Of a stretch of DNA of 57,977 bases, positions 50,659 through 57,977 are shown in pieces. A model generated the notes under the pieces. The model searched no databases and was not told the origin of the DNA. It was given only the letters and a program-made list of their open reading frames with translations. Source of the stretch: Pseudoduganella namucuonensis (GTDB taxonomy: Bacteria > Pseudomonadota > Gammaproteobacteria > Burkholderiales > Burkholderiaceae_D); contig NZ_FPBO01000047.1 of NCBI RefSeq assembly GCF_900116645.1, forward strand, positions 1 through 57,977, read 5' to 3'. Each line of letters starts with the position of its first letter. Position 1 is the first letter of the stretch. The position numbers were made by a program, and so were the translations under genes.

Positions 50659-52923
50659 TTAATGGCGGTTGCTGCCTTCGTTCAGGCGCTGGTAGCCGGG
50701 GATGCTGTTGCGCAGCGCCTCCAGCGGGTTGCCGATGCCGAACTTGGACAGGCCGTTCAGCTCCAGCTGGAAGAAGATCGGCGTCGACGCCTGCCGGGCC
50801 GTGGTCACGAAGCGCTGCGCGCCCATGCGGAAGACCCAGCAATCGCCGTTGTACTCCAATCCCACCAGGCTTTCCAGGATCTTGTTGTCCTTCAGCGAGT
50901 AGCTGATGCGGCCGACGCCGAACCAGCGGTCCGTCAGCGGCCACTGGCTGGACAGGTCGACGTTCTTGAAACCGTCGTTGTTGGCCAGGCCGGTGGTGGT
51001 GTTGACGCTGTCGCGCAGGAAGCGGGCGCCCAGGTTCAGCACCTTCTTCGGTCCGGGCATCCAGTTCAGCGCGAAATTCGAGCTGACCACGCGCCTGTCG
51101 GACGGATTGTACTGCACCGCGCTGTCCACGCCCCAGCTTTCGGAAATGCGGCCGGTGGCGGCCAGCAGCATGTCGGACTTGGAGTCCTGGCTGGCGGTGG
51201 TCGAACCCAGCTGCACGCGCTGGTCGCTGAAATAGAAGCGCTGGCCGAACGCCAGGCGCAGGCGCTCGGCGCCGCTGGACTCCAGGAAGCGCGACACCAC
51301 GGCCGCCGTCACCTGGTTGGCGTCGCCCACCCGGTCCGAGCCCACGAAGCGGTTCTCGCTGAAGATCTGCGAGAAGTTGAAGGTGGAGGCGGCGGTGTCG
51401 AACACCGGGAAATCGGTCTGGTCGCGGTACGGCGTCTTCACGTAGAACAGGCGCGGCTCCAGCGTCTGCGTGGCGGCGCGGCCGAACAGGGTGGAGTCGC
51501 GCTCGAACACCAGGCCCGAGTCCAGCGACACGGTGGGCACGGTGCGCGTCAGCGAGCGCGCCTCGCGCCCGTCGTGCGCCTCCAGCTGGTAGGCGCTGGC
51601 GTTGAGCATGACCTTGGGCGTGACGAAGAAGCTGGGGCCGATGATGGGATAGCTGATCTGCGGGATCGCCACCATGCGGTTGCCGCGGATGGCGGTCGGA
51701 TGCCAGAAGCTGGTCGCCTCGGCGTCCACCTGCCAGTCGAAGCCGCCCACGTCGTAGCGCGCGGCGTGGAAATTGACGGCCGGCAGGCGGTCGTAGGGCC
51801 GCGTGACGAACAGCGACGGGTCGGTGATGGCCGCCGGGTCCTGCAGCACCTGGTACTTCTGCACCCGCGCCGACAGGCTCCAGTACTCGCCGCGGTAGTC
51901 GCTGCGCAGTTCGCGCAGCAGCTGGCGCTCGGCGCTGCCGGCCACGGTCTTGGAGAAATCGTTCGGGTAGTTGTCGTCCGACGCGGCGCGCACGTTCCAG
52001 CCGTAGGACCAGTCCTTGGCGATGGCCTGGGTGTGGTTGGACATGATCATCCAACGGTCCTTGTCGGCCTGCTTGTCGTTCGGCAGGTACTCGACGAAGG
52101 TGTCGCCGGCGTAGCTGCCGGCGTCGGTCTCGCCGATGTAGCGGCCATGCGCGCCCAGTTGCACGCCGCGGCGCGCGATCAGCCGCGGGTAGACGGTCAG
52201 GTCGCGGTTGGGGGCGATGTTGAAGTAGTAGGGCACGGTCAGCTCGGCGCGGCCCTTGGAGCCGAAGCCCGGGATCGGCGGCAGCCAGCCGGAGCGGCGC
52301 GCGCCGGACAGCGAGAACGACAGCGCCGGGGTGCCGATCAGCGGCACGTTCTTGAAATAGACCACGGTCTTGCCGGCCACGCCGACGTCGCGCCCGGAGT
52401 CCAGGTTCAGGGTGCTCGATTTCAGGTACCAGTCCGGGTTCGGGCCCTGGCAGGTGCTGTAGGTGCCGTCGATGACGACCGCCTCGTCCTCGTTGATGAA
52501 ATTGACCCGCTGCGCCTTGCCCTGCGCGTGGTTCAACTCCAGCTGGTAGGTGGGGTTGAGCAGATAGCCCTTGCCCGACTCCAGGTTCAGCTTGACCTCG
52601 TCGCCGGTGTAATAGTCGCCGAAGCGCCAGATGCGCACATGGCCCTTGGCCTCCATCTCGTCCTCGACGTGGCGGAAGCAGGCCGTGTCGGCGGTCACGC
52701 GGGTCTTGTCGCGCACGATCTCGACGTCGCGGTCCAGGTTCAATTCGCGTTCGGGGCGGCCGGAAATCTCCTCGGCGCGCACCACGGTGGGCGCGTTCTT
52801 GTCCACCACATGCACGCGTTTCGGCGCGACCTGGGCGTAGCCGGGCACCGTCGTTGCGGTAACGAGCGCGGTAAAGGCAAACGCCCAGCGTTGCGGGTTG
52901 GGAGGGGCTGGGAACCGGCTCAT
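50659..52923 (-). CDS. lptD: LPS-assembly protein LptD
   Basis: A 754-residue outer-membrane barrel that inserts LPS with LptE. Signal peptide at about residues 1-30, an N-terminal OstA/jelly-roll domain (PTVVRAEEISGRPERELNLD, then HVRIWRFGDYYTGDEVKLNL), then a C-terminal barrel of alternating strands ending in FFQLELNGLSKFGIGNPLEA. Three mature cysteines are visible (TACFRH, STCQGP, GDCWVF), compared with four in E. coli, so the disulphide pattern differs. Start of a unit with surA, pdxA and rsmA; divergent from amgK. Confidence 0.96.
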   Translation of the reverse strand: MSRFPAPPNPQRWAFAFTALVTATTVPGYAQVAPKRVHVVDKNAPTVVRAEEISGRPERELNLDRDVEIVRDKTRVTADTACFRHVEDEMEAKGHVRIWRFGDYYTGDEVKLNLESGKGYLLNPTYQLELNHAQGKAQRVNFINEDEAVVIDGTYSTCQGPNPDWYLKSSTLNLDSGRDVGVAGKTVVYFKNVPLIGTPALSFSLSGARRSGWLPPIPGFGSKGRAELTVPYYFNIAPNRDLTVYPRLIARRGVQLGAHGRYIGETDAGSYAGDTFVEYLPNDKQADKDRWMIMSNHTQAIAKDWSYGWNVRAASDDNYPNDFSKTVAGSAERQLLRELRSDYRGEYWSLSARVQKYQVLQDPAAITDPSLFVTRPYDRLPAVNFHAARYDVGGFDWQVDAEATSFWHPTAIRGNRMVAIPQISYPIIGPSFFVTPKVMLNASAYQLEAHDGREARSLTRTVPTVSLDSGLVFERDSTLFGRAATQTLEPRLFYVKTPYRDQTDFPVFDTAASTFNFSQIFSENRFVGSDRVGDANQVTAAVVSRFLESSGAERLRLAFGQRFYFSDQRVQLGSTTASQDSKSDMLLAATGRISESWGVDSAVQYNPSDRRVVSSNFALNWMPGPKKVLNLGARFLRDSVNTTTGLANNDGFKNVDLSSQWPLTDRWFGVGRISYSLKDNKILESLVGLEYNGDCWVFRMGAQRFVTTARQASTPIFFQLELNGLSKFGIGNPLEALRNSIPGYQRLNEGSNRH

Positions 52924-53022
52924 GAAATGAAGGGTCGTGACACCATTGCAGGCGATTTTTTAAGTTGAATCCCTTATTATATGGGAATCTTTACCATCAA
53001 CCGGATTCCACAGGCCTGTTTC

Positions 53023-54087
53023 ATGTCTTTATTGTCTAACTCATCACAATCCGGCGCCGATGCCAGCGCCGATGCCCGCCTGATCCTGTTGAAAGACTGG
53101 CTGCGCACGCTGGACCTGGTGGACCCCGCGTCCGCCCGCCCCGCCTCCGCCGACGCCAGCTTCCGCCGCTATTTCCGCGTCGACGTGCTGCCCGCGCACC
53201 AGGCGGAACTGGGCGCCACCCTGGTCGTCATGGACGCGCCGCCCGAGCGCGAGAACGTGCCCGCCTTCGTCAAGGTCGATCAGTTATTGGCCGACGCCGG
53301 CGTCTCCGTGCCCGCCATCGTCGCGCGGGACGTGGAGCGCGGCCTGCTGCTGCTGTCCGATCTCGGAGTGAGCACTTACCTGCAAGTGCTGGACCCGGAC
53401 AACGCCTCCACCATGTACGCCGAGGCGCTGGAAGCGCTGGTGAAGATCCAGAAGGCCAGCCAGCCCGGCGTGCTGCCCGAATTCGACCGCGCCTTCATGC
53501 AGCGCGAAATGGACCTGTTCCCCGAGTGGTACATCGGCAAGCACCTGGGCGTCACGCTGACCGACAAGCAGGCGGCCGAACTGAAAGGCGTGTTCGACGC
53601 CATCCTGGCCAACTGCACGGCGCAGCAGCAGGTGTTCATGCACCGCGATTTCCACTCGCGCAACCTGATGTGGATGGACGAGGGCAACCCCGGCATCCTC
53701 GATTTCCAGGACGCCGTCTACGGCCCCGTCACCTACGACGTGGCCTCGCTGCTGCGCGACGCCTACGTGCAGTGGGACGAGGAACTGGTGCTGGACTGGG
53801 CCATCCGCTACTGGCAGCACGCCAAGGCCGAGGGCCTGCCGGTCAACCGCGACATCGACGCCTTCTACAAGGACTTCGAATACATGGCGCTGCAGCGCCA
53901 CATCAAGATCCTGGGCATTTTCTGCCGCCTGAACCACCGCGACGGCAAGCCCAATTACATGGGCGACCTGCCGACCGTGATGGACTACGTGCGCAAGACC
54001 GCCAACCGCTACAAGGACCTGAAACCGCTGGTGCGCCTGCTGGACGCGCTGGAAAACAAGCAGCCCCAGGTCGGCTACACCTTCTAA
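53023..54087 (+). CDS. amgK: Anomeric MurNAc/GlcNAc kinase AmgK
   Basis: A 354-residue aminoglycoside-phosphotransferase-fold sugar kinase that phosphorylates the anomeric position of MurNAc and GlcNAc in peptidoglycan recycling. ADASFRRYFRV resembles the P-loop-like start; FMHRDFHSRNLMWMDEG is the catalytic Brenner motif; ILDFQDAVYGPVTYDVASLL the metal-binding segment. The identification also rests on the murU gene 9 bases downstream. ATG 53023 was chosen as the usual start. Confidence 0.92.
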   Translation: MSLLSNSSQSGADASADARLILLKDWLRTLDLVDPASARPASADASFRRYFRVDVLPAHQAELGATLVVMDAPPERENVPAFVKVDQLLADAGVSVPAIVARDVERGLLLLSDLGVSTYLQVLDPDNASTMYAEALEALVKIQKASQPGVLPEFDRAFMQREMDLFPEWYIGKHLGVTLTDKQAAELKGVFDAILANCTAQQQVFMHRDFHSRNLMWMDEGNPGILDFQDAVYGPVTYDVASLLRDAYVQWDEELVLDWAIRYWQHAKAEGLPVNRDIDAFYKDFEYMALQRHIKILGIFCRLNHRDGKPNYMGDLPTVMDYVRKTANRYKDLKPLVRLLDALENKQPQVGYTF

Positions 54088-54096
54088 GGGGACCGT

Positions 54097-54816
54097 ATGA
54101 AAGCCATGATCTTCGCCGCCGGACGCGGCGAACGTATGCGTCCGCTCACCGACACCTGCCCCAAGCCGCTCCTGAAAGTGCGCGGCCGGCCGCTGATCGT
54201 CTGGCACATCCTGAACCTGGTGCGCGCCGGGATCACCGAGATCGTCATCAACCACGCCCACCTCGGCCACATGATCGAGGAGGCGCTGGGCGACGGCAGC
54301 CGGTTCGGCGCGCGCATCCAGTACTCGGCCGAGGCCGAGGCGCTGGAAACGGCGGGCGGCGTGGCCTACGCGCGCCACCTGCTGGGCGAGGAACCCTTCC
54401 TCGCCATCTCGGCCGACATCTACTGCCCCTACTTCGACTTCGAGCAGGTCAAGGACGTCCTGCACGACAAGGACATGTGGGGCAACCCCTATCCCAAGGA
54501 AAAGCGCGACGTGGCCTGGCTGTACCTGACGCCCAACCCGTGGCACAACCCCAAGGGCGACTTCGCGCTGAACCTGTACACGGTGGCCAACGAGGGCGAG
54601 CGGCTGTGGAACTTCGGGAACATCGGCGTCTACCGCATGGAGATGTTCGACGGCATAGCGCCCGGCCAGCACGCGGGCCTGGGCAAGCTGCTGCGCAAGT
54701 ACGCGGACCTGGGCCAGGTGGGCGGCGAGGTGTTCGATGGCGACTGGGTCAACGTCGGCACCGCGCAGCAGCTCGATGAACTGAACGGCGTGAAACCGGG
54801 AGCGCCGAAACAATGA
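54097..54816 (+). CDS. murU: N-acetylmuramate alpha-1-phosphate uridylyltransferase MurU
   Basis: A 239-residue nucleotidyltransferase giving UDP-MurNAc from MurNAc-1-phosphate in the recycling route that bypasses MurA. AMIFAAGRGERMRPLTDTCP with KPLLKVRGRPLI is the sugar-nucleotidyltransferase signature; ALETAGGVAYARHLLG and ISADIYCPYFDF carry substrate and metal residues. Directly follows amgK and overlaps pepP by 4 bases. Confidence 0.93.
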   Translation: MKAMIFAAGRGERMRPLTDTCPKPLLKVRGRPLIVWHILNLVRAGITEIVINHAHLGHMIEEALGDGSRFGARIQYSAEAEALETAGGVAYARHLLGEEPFLAISADIYCPYFDFEQVKDVLHDKDMWGNPYPKEKRDVAWLYLTPNPWHNPKGDFALNLYTVANEGERLWNFGNIGVYRMEMFDGIAPGQHAGLGKLLRKYADLGQVGGEVFDGDWVNVGTAQQLDELNGVKPGAPKQ

Positions 54817-56147
54817 CGCCCTATTCCGCGCGGCGCGCGCGCCTGCTGGCGCAAATGGAACCGGGCGGCGTGGCCGTCATCGCCACCGCGCCGGAAGTGG
54901 CGCGCAACGGCGACAGCGACTACCCCTACCGCCACGACAGTTCCTTCCACTACCTCACCGGCTTCGGCGAGCCGGAGGCGGTGGCCGTGCTGGTGGCCGC
55001 GCGCGGCGATGCGCCCGCCCTGTCGGTGCTGTTCTGCCGCGAGAAGAACGCCGAGCGCGAAATCTGGGAAGGCCACCGCCACGGCCCAGAGGCCGCGCGC
55101 GCCGCCTTCGGCTTCGACGCGTCCTTTCCCATCGCCGCGCTGGACACGGAAATCGTCAAGCTGCTGGGCAACGCGCCCGCGGTCTACTACGCGCTCGGCC
55201 GCGACGCCAAACTGGACGCGCGGATGCAGGGCTGGCTGGGCGCCGTGCGCGCGCAGTCGCGCGGCGGCGTCACCGCGCCGGCCACCGCGCACGACCTGCC
55301 GACGCTGATCGACGAGATGCGGCTGATCAAGGACGCCGGCGAGCAGGCCATCATGCTGCGCGCCGCCACCATCTCGGCCCAGGCCCACGCGCGCGCGATG
55401 CGCGCCTCGCGGCCCGGCATGCACGAATACGAGATCGAGGCGGAACTGCTGTACGAGTTCCGCCTCAACGGCGCCCAGGCGCCCGCCTACACCACCATCG
55501 TGGCGGCGGGCGCCAACGCCTGCGTGCTGCACTACGTCGCCAACAACGCCCAGACCAGGGACGGCGACCTGGTCCTGATCGACGCCGGCTGCGAACTCGA
55601 TGGCTACGCCTCCGACGTGACGCGCACCTATCCCGTCAACGGCCGCTTCAGCGCGCCGCAGCGCGCGCTGTACGAGCTGGTGCTGGCCGCGCAGGCGGCG
55701 GCGCTGCAGGCGATCCGCCCCGGCCAGCCCTACCAGTCGGTGCACGACGCCGCCGTGCGCGTGCTGGCGCAGGGCATGCTGGACCTGGGCCTGCTGGACA
55801 AGGCGCAACACGCCTCGGTGGACGAGGTCATCTCCAGCAAGGCCTACCTGCGGTTCTACATGCACGGCACCGGCCACTGGCTGGGCATGGACGTGCACGA
55901 CGTGGGCCTGTACCGCGACGTGCGCACGGCGGGCAAGCCATCGCGCCCGCTGCAGCCCGGCATGGTGCTGACGGTGGAACCGGGCATCTACGTGCGGCCC
56001 GCGGAAGGCGTGCCGGAGCAGTACTGGAACATCGGCATCCGCATCGAGGACGACGTGCTGGTGACCGGCGACGGCTACACCATCCTCAGCGCCGCCGCGC
56101 CCAAGACGGTGGACGAGATCGAACAACTGATGCGGCAAGCGGCATGA
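54813..56147 (+). CDS. pepP: Xaa-Pro aminopeptidase
   Basis: A 444-residue dimetal aminopeptidase cleaving N-terminal residues before proline. N-terminal AMP_N domain to about residue 150, then the pita-bread core with Asp in LIDAGCELDGYASDVTRTYP (two Asp), His in MHGTGHWLGMDVHD, Glu in TVEPGIYVRP and Glu in GIRIEDDVLV. Cytoplasmic. Overlaps murU and ubiH by 4 bases each (ATGA), so the four genes form one operon. Confidence 0.96.
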   Translation: MTPYSARRARLLAQMEPGGVAVIATAPEVARNGDSDYPYRHDSSFHYLTGFGEPEAVAVLVAARGDAPALSVLFCREKNAEREIWEGHRHGPEAARAAFGFDASFPIAALDTEIVKLLGNAPAVYYALGRDAKLDARMQGWLGAVRAQSRGGVTAPATAHDLPTLIDEMRLIKDAGEQAIMLRAATISAQAHARAMRASRPGMHEYEIEAELLYEFRLNGAQAPAYTTIVAAGANACVLHYVANNAQTRDGDLVLIDAGCELDGYASDVTRTYPVNGRFSAPQRALYELVLAAQAAALQAIRPGQPYQSVHDAAVRVLAQGMLDLGLLDKAQHASVDEVISSKAYLRFYMHGTGHWLGMDVHDVGLYRDVRTAGKPSRPLQPGMVLTVEPGIYVRPAEGVPEQYWNIGIRIEDDVLVTGDGYTILSAAAPKTVDEIEQLMRQAA

Positions 56148-57406
56148 GCGGCCCGCACACGGCCAACGGCGGCGCGGCGCACGGCGGCGAGACCGGGCGC
56201 CAGCGGGCCGGCGGCGGCGGCGACATCGGCGGCGACGACGGCAACGGCGCGGCCGCTTGCAGCGTTCCCGCCGCGCTGGATGTCGACATCGCCATCTGCG
56301 GCGCCGGCCCGGCCGGCATGGCGCTGGCCGCGCTGCTGGTCAAGCGCGGCGTGGCGCCCGCACGGATCGCGCTGATCGACGCGCGCACCTTGCAGCAGGC
56401 CGGCAACGACCCGCGCTCGCTCGCGCTGTCCCACGGCAGCCGCCAGATCCTGGAGGACATCCAGTGCTGGCCGGTGCCCGCCACCGCCATCCACCAGATC
56501 CACGTGTCGCGCAAGGGCCGGTTCGGCCGCAGCGTGATCGACCGCGAAGAGCACAAACTGTCCGCGCTGGGCTACGTCAGCCGCTACGGCGCGCTGGTGA
56601 CGGAACTGGGCGCCGCCTGCGACCGCGCCGGCGTCGCCGCGCTGCGTCCCGCGCTGGTGACGGGTTTCGAGGAGCACGCGGACCGCGTCGACATCGCCAT
56701 CGAGGACGAGGCCGGCAAGCGCACGCTGGCCGCCGCCGTGGTGGTGCAGGCCGAGGGCGGCCTGTTCGGCGAGCAAAACGCCAAGGCCAGCCAGCGCGAC
56801 TACGGCCAGACCGCCATCATCGCCCAGGTCCGCGCCAGCGCGCCGGTGGCGCACCGCGCCTACGAGCGCTTCACCGGCGAGGGCCCGCTGGCGCTGCTGC
56901 CGCAGGACGATGAATACGCCCTGGTCTGGTGCGTGAAGCCGGAGCACGCGCGGGAGCTGCTCGCGCTGGACGACGAGGCCTTCCTGGCGAGGCTGGGCGA
57001 GGCCTTCGGCGCGCGCCTGGGCCGGTTCACGCACGCCACGCGCCGCCTCGCCTTTCCGCTGGGCCTGAACGCCGGCGCGCAGGGCACGCCGCGCATCGCC
57101 GCCATCGGCAACGCCGCGCAGACGCTGCACCCGGTCGCCGGCCAGGGCCTGAACCTGGGCCTGCGCGACGCCGCCGTGCTGGCGCGCCTGCTGGCGCAAG
57201 GCGCCAACCCCACCATGCTGGACCGCTTCAACCAGCAGCGCAAGGCCGACCGCGGCCTGACCGTGCAACTGACCGACACCATGGCCCGCGTGTTCGCCAA
57301 CGACAGCCCCGCGCAGGCGCTGCTGGGCGCCTCGCTGGCCGCCATCGACCTCGTCGCCCCCGCGCGCGGCCTGCTGGCCGAGCTGATGATGTACGGCCGC
57401 CGATAA
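56144..57406 (+). CDS. UbiH/COQ6-family FAD-dependent hydroxylase
   Basis: A 420-residue flavin monooxygenase of the ubiquinone-ring hydroxylase family. FAD site CGAGPAGMALAALL at about residues 53-66, a second motif with RSLALSHGSRQIL, and GNAAQTLHPVAGQGLNLGLR DA, the FAD-ribityl signature. Likely UbiH or a related aerobic hydroxylase; which position of the ring is not decided. Residues 1-45 are an unusual Gly/Ala-rich tail not found in most family members. Overlaps pepP by 4 bases; the stop is followed at once by a palindromic element. Confidence 0.88.
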   Translation: MSGPHTANGGAAHGGETGRQRAGGGGDIGGDDGNGAAACSVPAALDVDIAICGAGPAGMALAALLVKRGVAPARIALIDARTLQQAGNDPRSLALSHGSRQILEDIQCWPVPATAIHQIHVSRKGRFGRSVIDREEHKLSALGYVSRYGALVTELGAACDRAGVAALRPALVTGFEEHADRVDIAIEDEAGKRTLAAAVVVQAEGGLFGEQNAKASQRDYGQTAIIAQVRASAPVAHRAYERFTGEGPLALLPQDDEYALVWCVKPEHARELLALDDEAFLARLGEAFGARLGRFTHATRRLAFPLGLNAGAQGTPRIAAIGNAAQTLHPVAGQGLNLGLRDAAVLARLLAQGANPTMLDRFNQQRKADRGLTVQLTDTMARVFANDSPAQALLGASLAAIDLVAPARGLLAELMMYGRR

Positions 57407-57461
57407 AAAAAGGGGTCAGGTTCGGTATTTTTTTAAAAAATACCGAACCTGACCCCTTTTT
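57407..57461. repeat. GGGGTCAG element 4: 27-bp perfect palindrome
   Basis: Arms of 27 bases (57407-57433 and 57435-57461) pair perfectly around one T. The left arm starts AAAAAGGGGTCAGGTTC, as in the element at 42363. It fills the space directly after the ubiH stop codon, before the convergent pntB end, and would form a strong bidirectional terminator. Confidence 0.9.
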
Positions 57462-57476
57462 GTGGCCTCAGCTCGC

Positions 57477-57977
57477 TTACTCGACGGCTTTGACCATGTC
57501 TTCAATGACCTTCTTCGCGTCGCCGAACACCATCATGGTGTTGGACTGGTAGAACAGGTCGTTGTCCAGGCCGGCGTAACCCGAGGCCATGGAGCGCTTG
57601 TTGACGATGATGCTCTTGGCCTTGTAGGCCTCGAGGATGGGCATGCCGGCGATCGGCGATTTCGGATCCTTGGCGGCGGGGTTGACCACGTCGTTGGCGC
57701 CCAGCACCAGCACCACGTCGGTCTGGCCGAACTCGCCGTTGATGTCCTCCATCTCGAACACCTGGTCGTACGGCACCTCGGCCTCGGCCAGCAACACGTT
57801 CATGTGGCCGGGCATGCGGCCCGCCACCGGGTGGATCGCGTACTTCACGGTCACGCCCTTGTGCGTCAGCTTCTCGACCAGCTCCTTCAGCGAGTGCTGG
57901 GCGCGCGCCACCGCCAGGCCGTAGCCCGGCACGATGATCACGGTTTCGGCGTTGGCCATGATGAAGGCCGCGTCGTC
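57477..57977 (-). CDS. pntB: NAD(P) transhydrogenase beta subunit, C-terminal part
   Basis: The frame runs off the window's right end; 167 codons are visible. It is domain III of PntB, the NADP(H)-binding part: IIVPGYGLAVARAQHSLKEL, YAIHPVAGRMPGHMNVLLAE, DVVLVLGANDVVNPAAK and NKRSMASGYAGLDNDLFY are the family motifs. The membrane domain is outside. The enzyme couples NADPH formation to proton flow. Convergent with ubiH. Confidence 0.95.
   Translation of the reverse strand, partial: DDAAFIMANAETVIIVPGYGLAVARAQHSLKELVEKLTHKGVTVKYAIHPVAGRMPGHMNVLLAEAEVPYDQVFEMEDINGEFGQTDVVLVLGANDVVNPAAKDPKSPIAGMPILEAYKAKSIIVNKRSMASGYAGLDNDLFYQSNTMMVFGDAKKVIEDMVKAVE

Overview
The window is a high-GC betaproteobacterial chromosome segment, most likely from Oxalobacteraceae (the Massilia / Duganella / Janthinobacterium group). 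This rests on the mix of core genes (lptD-surA-pdxA-rsmA divergent from amgK-murU-pepP-ubiH; fur divergent from bamE-dapB-exbB-exbD; leuS-lptE-holA-proA), a PEP-CTERM protein, a secreted single-Cache protein next to a chemoreceptor, and intergenic GGGGTCAG palindromes. The placement comes from gene content and style, not from a database search.

Bases 1-6740 are accessory DNA, visibly richer in A/T than the rest. They hold a small Ala/Pro-rich protein, a translationally coupled pair encoding a 71-residue protein and a membrane coiled-coil protein, a decayed IS5-type transposase, a DUF1249 gene, a candidate PD-(D/E)XK nuclease, and a candidate HExxH metallopeptidase lying between two ~90-bp direct repeats. 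The region ends at a tRNA-Gly gene of which only the 5' half and its promoter remain. This is the least explained part of the window and the best candidate for an undescribed system; no gene in it can be given a proven function from sequence alone.

Bases 6974-16754 hold sensing and sugar use. A periplasmic Cache protein and a chemoreceptor come first. A pentose or pentoside cluster follows: a 2-ketoglutaric semialdehyde dehydrogenase, a LacI-type regulator, a GPH-type symporter and a GH43 glycosidase, tied together by three TGNTNGCGC-type operator sites. A PEP-CTERM protein and a secreted alpha/beta hydrolase come next.

Bases 16783-26980 are a motility and cyclic-di-GMP block: a lone flagellin, a PAS-GGDEF-EAL protein, and a three-gene operon of HDOD-GAF histidine kinase, REC-PAS-GGDEF-EAL response regulator and a 13-repeat Sel1 protein. 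Bases 27163-36466 read leftward through a drug-efflux transporter, an rRNA methyltransferase-like protein, a DsbA-fold isomerase, hemJ, proA, holA, lptE and leuS.

Bases 36652-39253 are a small accessory patch: a VOC protein, a ParD-like protein overlapping a methionine aminopeptidase gene behind an 11-bp iterated operator, a DUF1778-GNAT toxin-antitoxin pair and an orphan barstar. The rest is mostly core: exbDB, dapB, bamE/fur, hrcA, a HAD phosphatase, a metallophosphoesterase lipoprotein, two coupled paralogous lipoproteins, rsmA-pdxA-surA-lptD, and amgK-murU-pepP-ubiH. The window ends inside pntB. Four long palindromes with GGGGTCAG ends sit in intergenic gaps at about 29.8, 32.2, 42.4 and 57.4 kb.
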